From contig NC_058339.1 of the NCBI RefSeq assembly GCF_905475395.1, positions 89,724,520 through 89,788,519 on the forward strand: a DNA stretch of 64,000 nt, written 5' to 3'. Of the stretch, positions 1 to 10,156 are shown one piece after another (within the stretch, counting starts at the first letter, position 1; every line of letters starts with the position of its first letter). This DNA comes from Chrysoperla carnea (Eukaryota; Arthropoda; Insecta; Neuroptera; Chrysopidae). Under the pieces are notes generated by a model. The model made no database searches, was not told the origin of the DNA, and was given only the letters and a program-made list of their open reading frames with translations. The translations under genes were made by a program, and so were the position numbers.

Positions 1-309
1 CAAACTTGACCAGGAATGACAAAAAGTTTATTTATATCAATACTTTGATTTGTATTTCAATAAAATTGTGTTTTAATAAAACTATTTCTGATGGATAAAT
101 TATTGTTTTCATGGATTTAGGATATTTCTTTTTAAATATGACAACAAATTATTTTTGAAAAACCTTCATTCCAGAGCATTTTATTTTCTTTTCGTACAAA
201 ATTTTATTTCCCCATTGACTAGGATTATTTGTTTACAGGTGCCTCGACGATTACACACAAAGTAATAAGAGTATCTTTCTCCTCTTCCTTCCCCAGTGAG
301 AAGAGTGTA

Positions 310-655
310 AAAGTAAAAGTTGTTTATTTTTTTATAAGAAACATGTTTTACTTTTAAACTTTTGTTCTATATCTAAAAGCTTACAAGATTGATCCTACAG
401 ACCCAAAACCAATTGATTTATGTTGATCATTTTCGAACTCGACCTCGCTTTTCAAAATGTAAGCTGGATATCTGTTTTCGTTTTAGAATTATCGTGTTCA
501 CAGACGGGCAAACAGATAGACAACTGGAAATGGACTAATTAGGTTATTTTATGAACAAAATATTGTTCGTAGTGTCAATGTTTTTAGGCGTTGCAAACTT
601 GGGAATAAACTTAGTATACCTTGATATATTACATATATACATGGTATAAAAACTT
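310..655 (-). repeat. Dispersed repeat family F1, copy 1
   Basis: This stretch has the same order of phrases as copies at 40848-41397, 52749-53388 and 55117-55542: a 'tttgttctat' region, 'gacccaa', 'gagttatcgtg'-like text, a TCTGT-type stretch, then 'acttgg', 'taaacttag' and a 'catggtataaaa' end. The strand is relative to the 52.7-kb copy. It ends about 70 bases before the promoter blocks of the first gene. No open reading frame is present, so it looks like a non-autonomous element; its class is not known to me. Confidence 0.6.
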
Positions 656-723
656 TTGAAATTGTACCTGTGTTTCAATCAATCATTGAGCAATTTGATT
701 TGCTAATTAATTGAATTATTGAA

Positions 724-878
724 GCTAATTAATAACTTTGGCTAATTTATTTATGGATTAAATTAGCATAAATCCAAATGAATTCAATCAATTATCTAAA
801 TACATTAAGAAATTTAAAAAAAAAATTGTTTGTATTTGTAAATTGTCTTTGAACTTAACGAAGTAACAATTTAAACTA
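724..878 (+). promoter_or_regulatory. Conserved upstream region of SPH paralog 1
   Basis: Two blocks before the start codon are shared with the other two paralogs. Block 1 (about 724-770) reads TAATTAATAACTTTGGCTAA and continues with an AATTTAT run and an AATTAGCATAAA end. Block 2 (about 823-845) has the form AATTGTTTGTATTTGTAAA. Block 1 lies 129-153 bases before the ATG in all three genes, while surrounding DNA is diverged. This is seen directly; a promoter or 5' UTR role is inferred. Confidence 0.55.
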
Positions 879-3871
879 ATGGATTTTAATAAATTTTTTT
901 GCTTAATTTTTAATATTGTGTTTATACCACATCTGATTGGTAAGTTTTGAAAATAATATTTCAAACAAAAAAATCGCGAATCTTCTTTGGAAGAACTCTA
1001 CTAGAAAAATCTTTTGGGGTATCAAATTGGTAGATTTTGACCAGATTGAAAAATAATCATAAAAATTGTTTGTCCGATGAAAAAAGTATATTTTTTACAC
1101 GGGTTGGACTTTTAAAAATGGTTTTTATTTAAAGGTGCAAATATTTATGGACAAGTAATGGAACCAATATCGAATTCCATAGACCGAAAATGGGACGTAA
1201 ATATGGAACATAAATACTTCAAGGGAAATAAACCAAACAAATACTCTGCCTACAACGGTGGAAGTAGCCGACCACTAATAGCGGGCGAGGGTGCTATAGA
1301 TGCTAAAACGATAGATTATCCTTATGTGGTAAAATATATATCCTATTTACTAATGTTTTTTTAGAGGGTGATTTGTTAAAAAGTTTCCACTCTTTCGAAA
1401 ACAGAAGAAATGAAAATATAATATTTATTTTAAACATTTTTTTGGAGCTAATTTTTTGGCAAAAATAATACCCCCTCGTATAAAAAAAATAGACAATTTA
1501 TTTTCATTACTCGTTTAAAATGAGCCGATACCCTATATGATACGATAAATATAATAGGAGATAATCCTGTTGTCGAATTGGTCATATTATTATTCATAAA
1601 AATGTAAAACTAGACTTAATACCATCACAAAATATGAAAATGAAACTAAAATTGATTAAAAAACGAAGATTGCATTCGAAGCCCATCTTCTTTTAGCAAA
1701 ACAAAGTTTTATATGAAATCTTTATAGCGATACTCACGTATGACGTCACTATTGTGGGTCTCTTTCTGTTTGTTTAATTAGGAATTTTAAATGTTCATAC
1801 CTTGCGTACTAGCACAGAATTTTTAAAACCAACTCATCTGAAGTGATAAAAAAAATTATGTCCGATCCCCTATTGAAGAAACTTTTAAAAAATTCACTTT
1901 GTATATAACACAAAATCAAATGAAATACTCGAAAAATTGGGACAATTGTCAGTAGAAATCCATTAAAGTTTAAAATTCCATTGGTTAATTTTTTCATTTT
2001 ATAACTCAACCCCCCCCCCCCTCAACTGACATGGAAGGGCGTTATAAGTTTAACGCGTTTGTGTATCTGCGCTTTTAACTGATGATCAATAAAAGGTTTT
2101 GAATATCAGGTTCAAGTGTTCCAACGCTCGATGGCTAGTAACCGCCGACAAGTATGGAGGTTTAGATGTACTGGAGCGATACTCGATCGTAAGGTGATAA
2201 TTGTTTCTGGATTTTGTATTGGAAACTCACCATATAAAATAAGCTTAGAAAGAGGAAGTAATTTTGCGATTCTTGCTGGGGAAGATTACCATGATCGCCC
2301 AAGGAGTGACCTGGATTCCAGATATAAAAGAGTAGAAAGTTTTACTATGCATCCTTTAAGCAAAATATTGAATGGAACTACTGGAATGGAATATGATATT
2401 GCTTTATTGAAGGTATAAAAAACTCCCACCTCGAATCCCCATTGGATACTTCTTTTCATTAAATGTGTTCATTAAATGCCGTTCTACAAACTGGGGAAAA
2501 AATGGGCTCTGGTTTCAGCTTGACTGTTTTTGTACATTCTAGTAGCGAAATTCAGACTATATTATCAAGAATACATTGTTTTTTAGCCTGTCTCAAATGG
2601 GACAGTCAAAATATGTCTTAAACTAATGGCCATTGTATGAAATCAAGTGGCAGTAAACTTTACAAAAGGCATTTCCTGAACATAAACTTCATTTCTAGAG
2701 AAATTTTCTTGTTTAAATTGGAGAGACTTTTTTGACACTGTCTAAGTCTACATACCAAGTTTCGACCCTGTAGCTCAATTTGGAGAAGATGTAGAGATGA
2801 GCAAAGCTTTAAAATCGTCGAAAAAAGTTGTTTTTCTATGGCAAATCCTCCCCAAATTTCTGAAACCAAGATTTTTCATGGTTTTTTAACCGCCGAACCA
2901 AAAACGGGGATGTTATAGATGTCTGTCTGTGGCATCGTGGCGCCTAAACAGATGAACAGATTTGGAGTTTTTTTTTTCGTTTAAGAGGTAATTTAATAGG
3001 GAGTGCTCTTAGCTATGTTTCAAGTACGTGGCTAGGGTTCCGTACCCAGAACAGCTAAAAAATAGATGATGATCTTCAAAATCGGTTTCGTTTGAAGAAA
3101 GCTCTAAGGAAAAATGTAATTTAATGGAGAGTATGTTTCAAGTGCGAGACTAGGGTTCCGTACTCGAAAAATTTCTCGAGGGTTATTAAAATTTTGAAAA
3201 TTCTCACTTGTTAAATCAACTTTCAGCTAAGTGAAGAACTAAATTTTGAAGAATCGGAAGGAAAAATTGGAAAAATTACAATTTGTAGAAGAGATGGAGA
3301 GTATTGGGCAAATGTATGGAATGAAGGGGTTCCTGGATTGGTGGTTGGATGGGGTTGGGTAAGTTTGAAATGTCTTTAGAAGGTGACGTCTTATATTACA
3401 ATCAAATTACTTAATTTCAAGAAAACTGGAAGGCGTTGCTGTGAAGTTGCTGACACACTAAAAGTAATGCATCAAGAAATAATAACAAATTATCAATGCC
3501 AAAAAAGACTTGATGAAAGAATAAAATTACATACGCCACCAAAAGTACCCCATTGTTTGATATTTTGTTCGGACGATTATAATGACGATAATAAGGCATA
3601 TCTGTGTAAAACGGACACTGGCGTATTGTATATAATTAATGGCACATTATATGGAATTGCAGCATGGTTTCAAGAAGAGTGTCCAGATTGGAATCTCAAG
3701 AATCCGAAGACAGATATGAGTCGATATGAGCAACCGACCCGTATTGTAATGTACAATAAACTTTCAAGTTTCGGCTTATATGATTGGATCATTGACACGA
3801 CAAAAAAACTTATGGATGGTGTACCAGTAGAGAATATTCAATTTGACATTCCTCGTATTGAATATGAATAA
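879..3871 (+). CDS. Secreted serine protease homolog (pseudoprotease), paralog 1, five exons
   Basis: Exons 879-939, 1135-1328, 2110-2412, 3227-3358 and 3422-3871 join in frame into 379 residues; all four introns are GT-AG, in phases 1,0,0,0. Residues 1-20 are a hydrophobic signal peptide. A chymotrypsin-fold domain follows the YPYV motif near residue 82. Cys105 and Cys121 match the Cys42-Cys58 pair; VVGWGW matches the VSGWG strand; HCLIFC and a later YLCKTDTG match the Cys182 and Cys191 regions. The triad is broken: His57 is Phe120 and Ser195 is Thr296, while Asp181 stands for Asp102. The usual R-IVGG activation site reads PLIAGE, so normal zymogen cleavage is not expected. An N-x-T sequon lies in NGTLYG. 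AATAAA follows 150 bases after the stop. In known families such proteins bind or act as cofactors; the partner here is unknown. The C-terminal tail is about 25 residues longer than in the paralogs. Confidence 0.85.
1575..1870 (+). repeat. Dispersed repeat F4 inside intron 2 of paralog 1
   Basis: Matches 31935-32285 on the same strand and 23515-23720 and 42603-42930 on the opposite strand. Shared landmarks are 'aaaatgtaaaactagactt', 'gattaaaaaacgaag', 'ttttagc', a TGACGTCA octamer (1741-1748) and 'gaagtgataaaaaaa'. The paralogs lack it at the matching intron, so it was probably inserted after gene duplication. Confidence 0.55.
2881..3212 (+). repeat. Dispersed repeat F2 in intron 3 of paralog 1
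   Basis: Carries the family landmarks 'ggcatcgtggcgcctaaac', 'gatgaacagattt', two 'agggttccgtac' phrases and 'atgatcttcaaaatcgg'. It ends only about 14 bases before the splice acceptor of exon 4, so it supplies much of the polypyrimidine and branch region of this intron. Other copies occur at 5524-5830, 19252-19490, 20735-21025, 30275-30562, 31272-31562 and 52097-52363. Confidence 0.6.
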
Positions 3872-4020
3872 TTTACTTAAAATATGTACAGAGTGGGTCA
3901 TAAGCAGAATTACAATTCTATTGCTATTAAGTCAATTGATAATTTACCATTTTGGTTATGACATTGGTGGCTTAAAATCAAATTAATTTTAATGTGCAAT
4001 TTAAATGTATGAATATCAGG

Positions 4021-4026
4021 AATAAA
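4021..4026 (+). other. Polyadenylation signal AATAAA, paralog 1
   Basis: First canonical AATAAA after the stop codon, 150 bases downstream, in an AT-rich 3' UTR. Cleavage would fall some 10-30 bases later. Confidence 0.45.
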
Positions 4027-4182
4027 TTGAATTATAGCCTTTCTTACATTATAACTTGAAATATATTATTATTTATCAATTTTTAATCACATTTCCGTAG
4101 AACAATAAAGATATTTTTACAAAAATACAAACAATAATACATGAATATTTACCAATGTTTTATTATAACATAATACACTCGT

Positions 4183-4310
4183 TTTTATACCATGTATATA
4201 TGAAATAGACATAGTATATTAAGTTTAGTCCCAAGTTTGTAACGCTTAAAAATAATGATGCAAGGAAAAAAAATTTGTCATAGGTGTTCATAAAATCAGC
4301 GTACCTGAAG
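4183..4310 (+). repeat. Truncated F1 repeat end
   Basis: Begins 'ataccatgtatatatgaaa' and continues with 'taagtttagtcccaagtttg' as in the complete copy at 52749. It stops after 'ggtgttcataaaatca', so only the first ~125 bases are kept. It lies between paralogs 1 and 2. Confidence 0.55.
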
Positions 4311-4919
4311 AGGCTTTTTATTGACTAGGGAATTTTTCCAATTAAACTACAATTACCTAAAAAATGATAACCTGGTACAAGGGACAAAATAATTGCAAAA
4401 TTTATTTGTGTGTACCTATAATCTGTATCAATGGTACAATGTGGTATTTGATCCAAAATACAAGACGGTAAATCAAACTTTATCTTCTCGAAAATTAATG
4501 CTGTGTTTAAAAGTGAAATATGGAATAAAAAAATTAGAATTTTGGAGGATGAAGACAGGAGAGACATTGTGATAAACGCTGAGTAAGTTAGGATTAGTAG
4601 TTAAAGTCACGTTGACACGAGATTAATTTAGGTGGGGTGTGATTGGTAGGTTTCTGGTAAAACTCAGAACTTCGATAATAATCGAGTACATACTTCGATC
4701 GTCTTAATGAACAAACAAATTTGTTTCATCAGAAAGATACTGGTCTGCTCTTTCCTTTATGTAAAACAAATTTTTTAGTGATATTCGTAGAAAATTTAAA
4801 AAGAAGCCACACCAATTTGAAGTGAGGGTAAAGCTTTGAGTTTGTTGCTATGTTGAAATTAATCATTTTTTGCTTAAATATTTAAACAATTTTACATAGC
4901 AATTATTTGAAAATAATTT

Positions 4920-5052
4920 AAGTTAATTAATAGCTTTGACTAATTTATGGGCTTAATTAGCATAAAAACAACTGTACACAATTTTTTAGGCTTGAAATAA
5001 CATTAATATCAAAAATTATTTGCATTTGCAAACTGCTTTTTTAACTTGAAAT
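4920..5052 (+). promoter_or_regulatory. Conserved upstream region of SPH paralog 2
   Basis: Contains block 1 (TAATTAATAGCTTTGACTAA from 4924, then an AATTTAT and AATTAGCATAAA tail) and block 2 (AATTATTTGCATTTGCAAA, about 5014-5034). Just upstream is AATAATTTAA, also found before paralog 3. Conservation above the diverged flanks suggests shared regulation; no perfect TATA box stands out. Confidence 0.55.
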
Positions 5053-8000
5053 ATGAATTTTAAACGATTTTTATTTTTTATTTTCGATATTGTTTTCATT
5101 TCAAGACTGGGCAGTAAGTTTTCTAAATAATTCAATATTTTTTATTCAAAAAAACAGTAAAATTCAGTCCTAAGGTAGATTAAAAACATCGTTGTTGAGA
5201 AGCTTTAAAAATTAATTATTTAAGCTAATTTTGAATATAATTTTTTGTTGTTGAAAAAACGTGTTCAACGGACCACTATTACTCACTTTACCAATGTAAC
5301 CCGTTTAAAAACTCTCTTTAAACTTCTTGAACACGCTGTAAACATTTCACTTCGATATCTCTTTTCGTTTTTGAGTTATCGTGATGACGTTTATTTGTAA
5401 AATCAATATTTCTAGCCGTTATACGAACTGGGAATTAAATTTAATATAGGTATTCTAATATACTTCATATGTGCGCGGAATTTTTTTCGGGGGTTTAAAA
5501 ACATTTGTTTTTAAACCCCCGAATAAATAGAGGGATGTTTTAATATTAACGTGCCTTTATATGTATCTATGGCATCGTAGATCCTAAGCGGAAGAATCGA
5601 TTTTGATTTTTTTTAATGCTTGTTTGATCGAGAGTGTTTTTAGCTGTGTTAAGTGTGATTCCGTACCTACCAGTGTCAGGTTCAAGATTCCGTACCCGAC
5701 AACATTTGAAAACAGGCGATGATCTTCAAACAGCGAAGTCGTTTTTCTTGAAACATAGCTTGGGACACCCTCTCGATCAAACTACCTTTAAAAAACTAGG
5801 TTCATCCATTTAGGACAGTCGCCACAAACGGATCGATCAGAATTGTTTTTATCTCGATTCATTATAATTTTTAATTTAATAAAATTATTTATTTAGTGTT
5901 TTTTACTTTAAGGTGCAAATTTTTATAGTAATGTCTCCATTCCAAAACTAAATTTTATATCCCGATCAAACTATCAGTACGAAAAAAATTACGGACGATA
6001 TAACGATCCACTAATGATGGGTGGTCAACATGTCCATATCGAAAATTATCCATATGTGGTAGGTCTTGTTACTTTTTATATTTGCTTATGGTTTATATCT
6101 AGAGATGTATGTGTATTGAAAATTCAAAATTATTAAAATTCTCTCACAAAGTTTTCAAAAAGATTCATTTTTTATAGAAATTTTAATTTTTTTTAGATTT
6201 TTATATTGGGAAAAATAAACCTAGACATATATAATTTTCTGAAGAATTTTACAGGGAAAAATTCTTAAAAGAAAATTTCCTTACTTTTTTCAATCCAATT
6301 TTCGATTATCTAGACAGGACAGCGTAAAAATGCGTTATAATGAAAATTATCTTATACTACGTAAAAGACGTAGTGATTCCGAGAAAATAATGATTTTCTT
6401 ACTATGGTAGCAAATTAATATTTCCTTGAAATTTTTTAATCCATTAGCACTCCGTAAACCGTTTGGAAATCTTTAGTCTTGTGATGAGAGATTTGATCAC
6501 TTGTTCTGAATTTGAATGAGTTATTAATTTTAGAACAAAAATCAAAATGATGATAATTATATTCATTAATTATCTATACTGTAAATATTTATTGAATTAA
6601 TTCTTTGCATATTAAAAATTACGATTTTATGTAAAAAATAAATATGCTTCACCTATAAGTTACGCACCAGTAAGAATACTTTCAATAAAAATTGAAATAT
6701 AGATAAATAATAAAAGAGATAATTTAAATTATTTAATAATTAATAATAACCAACTGATTATCTATGAGATATGTATCAACTTTCAGGTTCAGATGTTTAA
6801 ACGCAGTTTTGGTTATGATTGGCAACTAACGTGGGATTTTAAATGCACTGGAGTTATACTCGAACGTAAGGTAATAATTGTTTCCGGATTATGCCTGCAG
6901 TCCAACGATAGGGATCAATTCGCGAAGGATATCGTGGAATATGCTATTCTTCCTGGAGAGACTGTTTGCGAAAAAAGTCGAAAAATTTTGGATTCGAGTT
7001 ATGTAGGCGTAGAAACCATTTATTGGCATCCTTTAGCCATTAGAAGTCCACAAAGTGGAGAAGACATGGAATATCATATCGCTTTATTGAAGGTAATATA
7101 TTTAAATGAATATAAGGGCGGCTAATTTAAGGACACAAAGTATCCTAAAACTACTGAACTATGAAAACTGGTCATGGTGTGTTTGTGTGAATTTACAGAT
7201 ACCATGAGTAATTACGCTTATTTTGAGAAAACACAAAATAACAAACTGATATAGAACAAAAAATACGTAGCTACAATTTAAAAAAAAAAACTTGACCCAT
7301 CTTTGATAAAAAAAAAAGAATTTTTATTCCCCATAAAAATGAACGGATAGATTCGTCTTTTTTGATTTTCCATTACAAATACAAGGATGAGTTACTAAAG
7401 CCTATCCGTTCGGGTAGAACAGCTTTACTTTGGGTTATGTTTCCAATTGGTTTGTTTTTATCATTTAACACATTTTAAAAATTAATTTTCAGCTGAAAGA
7501 AGATTTAGATTTTGAGGGATCAAATGGAAAAATAGGTAAAATAAAAATTTGCGTTAGGGATGTGGCATATTTGGCTGAAATTTGGGAGTATGTTACAGGA
7601 GAGGTTGTAGGATGGGGCTGGGTAAGTTTTATTGTTTCACATAACCAGATAGTACTAGATGACCCATGTGAAATTTCCGCACGTTAAATAGTCACCACCA
7701 AGTATGCTCGTAGTTAAAATGTGATGTTAGCTTTTCGCTATCATTCATCTATGTGCTCCCATATTCTTGAAACGTAGTAAACTAGATTAAATTTGACCAC
7801 AAATTTGAAAAATATGATTTGAATTTAGTACAATTACATACTTTATTTACCAAAATTGTATATAATTTCGATGCAATAGAGCAAAAAAAAAAAAATTTTT
7901 TTGGATTTTGATGGCGTCATTAAGTTCAAAAAATTGATGTTTTTTGATAACACAGACAAATTTGATCAGTGATGTTAGTTTTTCGATAATATTTATCTAT

Positions 8001-9017
8001 GAGCATATAACCGGAACCAGAATCCGACAATCTTGAAACCTATAAAGGCTTGCTTAAATTTGACCACGAATTCAAGTCAAGGTCAAGGATATGACCCAAA
8101 TTTAGTACAATTACATACTTTTTTTTATCAAAATTGGACATAATTTGGATGTGATAGACCAAAATTTAATTTTTTTTTGATTTTGATGACGTCATCAAGT
8201 TAAAAAAATCGATTTTTTAGATAACACAGGCAAATTTGATCAGATCTTAATGTAATTTTTTTTCGAACCCACTAACTTCATGTGATACTTTTTGTCTGTG
8301 ATGTTAGTTTCTCACCACTATTCATCTACCAGGTCCTTCAATCTTGAAACCTTTCAAGACTTGCTTAAATTTGAAAATTATTACCCAAATTTAATAGAAT
8401 TATATATTTTGATATAATTTGGATGTGATAAAGCCAAATTAAATTTTTGGATTTTGATGACGTCATTAAGTTCAAAAAATCAACAGTATGTGGTTGACCA
8501 GGACTAACCAAGAAAGAGAAAAACGAATACATTACTTTTTATAGAAGTAACTAACTGAAAAATTTAATTCCACCAGCTATGAGAAAGACGTATGCCTTAT
8601 CTACCCGAATATTTTTTTCTTTTCAAGACAACTGAAAAAACATGCTGTGGCATTTCAGACCAATTATTAGCAACACACCAAGATGTTATAACAAATTATG
8701 AATGTCGTCGAAGATTAGACCAACGATTAACTGGCTCTTCTCTCAGACAGCAGATTATACCCCATTGTACAGTTTTTTGTACGGATGATACCAAAATCAC
8801 AATGGATGATAGAGCATACCTGTGTAAAACGGACACAGGCGTCCCATTTATTGTGAATAACACATTATACGGTATTGCAACATGGTTTATGGCAGAATGC
8901 TCAGTATTTCCAGACCAAAAAAAGACTCGAATCGTTATGTACAATCGACTGTCATGTTATGGACTATATAGTTGGATAACGGAAACAACCATGAAAATTA
9001 CAAATAAATTATTATAA
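5053..9017 (+). CDS. Secreted serine protease homolog, paralog 2, all three triad residues lost
   Basis: Exons 5053-5113, 5913-6058, 6787-7092, 7493-7621 and 8628-9017 give 343 residues with the same phases (1,0,0,0) as its neighbours. Residues 1-20 form a signal peptide. The protease-like domain keeps YPYV, the Cys42-Cys58 pair, VVGWGW, a CC motif at the start of exon 5, and YLCKTDTG. Triad positions are Leu104 for His57, His166 for Asp102 (EYHIALLK against EYDIALLK in paralog 1) and Thr284 for Ser195. The activation site reads PLMMGG with no arginine before it. Exon 2 is 48 bases shorter than in paralog 1, within the variable N-terminal linker. The NNTLYG sequon is kept. Intron 4 is about 1 kb and holds a three-copy tandem repeat. 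The reading frame is intact across every exon, which argues against a pseudogene. Confidence 0.85.
5325..5480 (-). repeat. Partial F1 repeat in intron 1 of paralog 2
   Basis: Landmarks 'gatatctcttttcgttttt', 'gagttatcgtg', 'gggaattaaatttaatata' and 'acttcatatgtg' match the reverse-oriented F1 copies, with an internal gap. It abuts the hairpin and F2 copy that follow. Confidence 0.45.
5486..5523. repeat. Perfect 18-bp inverted repeat at F2 edge
   Basis: Arms 5486-5503 and 5506-5523 are exact reverse complements (left arm starts TTCGGGGGTTT) with a 2-base gap. The arm sequence equals the terminal text of F2 repeats, so this is probably two F2 ends joined head to head rather than a transcription terminator. 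Confidence 0.7.
5524..5830 (+). repeat. Rearranged F2 repeat in intron 1 of paralog 2
   Basis: Contains 'ggcatcgtagatcctaa', 'gattccgtacc' and 'gatgatcttcaaa', then inverted text including a hindmost 'aggttcatccatttagga'. The mixed orientation suggests two overlapping insertions or an internal inversion. Confidence 0.5.
7722..8485. repeat. Three-copy tandem repeat in intron 4 of paralog 2
   Basis: Units start at about 7722, 7970 and 8299 (spacing about 250-330 bases). Each runs through TGATGTTAG, 'ttcatctat'-like text, 'cttgaaac', 'tttagtacaattacata', 'tttggatgtgatag'-like text and 'gatgacgtcat'. TGACGTCA is intact in the second and third units (8187, 8458) and mutated in the first. The neighbouring paralogs do not have it. 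Confidence 0.6.
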
Positions 9018-9120
9018 ATTATTTAGAAATTTTCGTCGTGAAGAAATTGGATCTTTTGTCCTCTGAGTAGCTCGATCCTTTGAATTTTTTTCAAGAAATG
9101 TAATCATAATTATTTCAAAC

Positions 9121-9126
9121 AATAAA
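9121..9126 (+). other. Polyadenylation signal AATAAA, paralog 2
   Basis: AATAAA 104 bases after the stop codon of paralog 2, in an AT-rich 3' UTR. Confidence 0.45.
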
Positions 9127-9592
9127 ATTGTAATTTGTTTTCGTGACGTGCGTTCATCACTGGAAAAATGAAAACCAATTATGTAGATAATTAAATTACT
9201 GGAAAAATTGTATTTATAAAGTTTTTCAAGAAATGTAATGATCTATATATTTTGAAAAAATTAACCAATGGCTGGTTTTTCCGATGCACGTTCATCATTA
9301 GAAAACAATTACTGCGAAAAGTAATTTTTTTTATTATTTTCTTTTAATCCTGATACCGGAAGAATATAGTGTCCTTGAAAAAAACACCTAGAAATACTTT
9401 TATGGTTTACTTATAACTATCCAAACAAATTTGTTCCTATGCTTCTTATCCTTACTACCTTTTTTTAGAACACACAAAAAAGAGACATTTTTGGTTGCAC
9501 TAGAAAGCTTAAAATGGATTTTGGAAGATAATTGGATGCTAAATGAAAAGTATTTTGTCTGCAGGCAGCAAATAATCGAAAATTGTATATTA

Positions 9593-9905
9593 TACAGGGT
9601 AGGTCATTTTAATCTGTAATAGCTAATAGTTCGTTTTATAGCTAACCAATCAAAAAATAACTAAAACAAAAGTTGCCGAATTTGATGGGGGGCATCATGT
9701 CCTGCCATCAGATTGGACCAAGTTCTTCGGGTTGCTTCAATAGCCAGTTTTGATTCTAAACGGTAAGAGATAGAATACCACTTTTTATTAGAAAGTTGAC
9801 CCACATAAAAAAACTAACATTTTTCAGCTAAACCATTTTTTCGAAAATCGTCAGCTTTCGGAGGTAATATGACTTAAAATTATGTTATAATGCAATTAAT
9901 CGAAA
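9593..9905 (+). repeat. Dispersed repeat F6, partial copy
   Basis: Starts TACAGGGTAGG and shares 'aatcaaaaaataactaaaac', 'aaagttg', 'ggggggcatca', 'cagattggacc' and 'attagaaagttga' with 34151-34800 and 63230-63450. Only the left half is present. It lies between paralogs 2 and 3. Confidence 0.55.
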
Positions 9906-10011
9906 TAATCATAGAAAAATATATAAACAAGTAGTACGATAAAGATTCGAATTGCTTTTCTGTTTCAATATTATACAATTATGTATGCCATTTATTTGAA
10001 GATAATTTAAA

Positions 10012-10153
10012 GTAATTAATAACCTTGACTAATTTATTTATGTTCTAAATTAGAATTGATCCAAACGAATAAAATTTTGTTGATATAATGCGTTACCTAT
10101 TAAAACAATTACTTGTGTTTGTATTTTTTTTTTTTTAGAAATAACTTTTCAAA
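10012..10153 (+). promoter_or_regulatory. Conserved upstream region of SPH paralog 3
   Basis: Block 1 reads TAATTAATAACCTTGACTAA from 10013, then AATTTATTTATG and AAATTAG. Block 2 (about 10107-10122) is AATTACTTGTGTTTGTA. A 13-base T run separates block 2 from the start codon, unlike the other two genes. Confidence 0.55.
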
Positions 10154-10156
10154 ATG

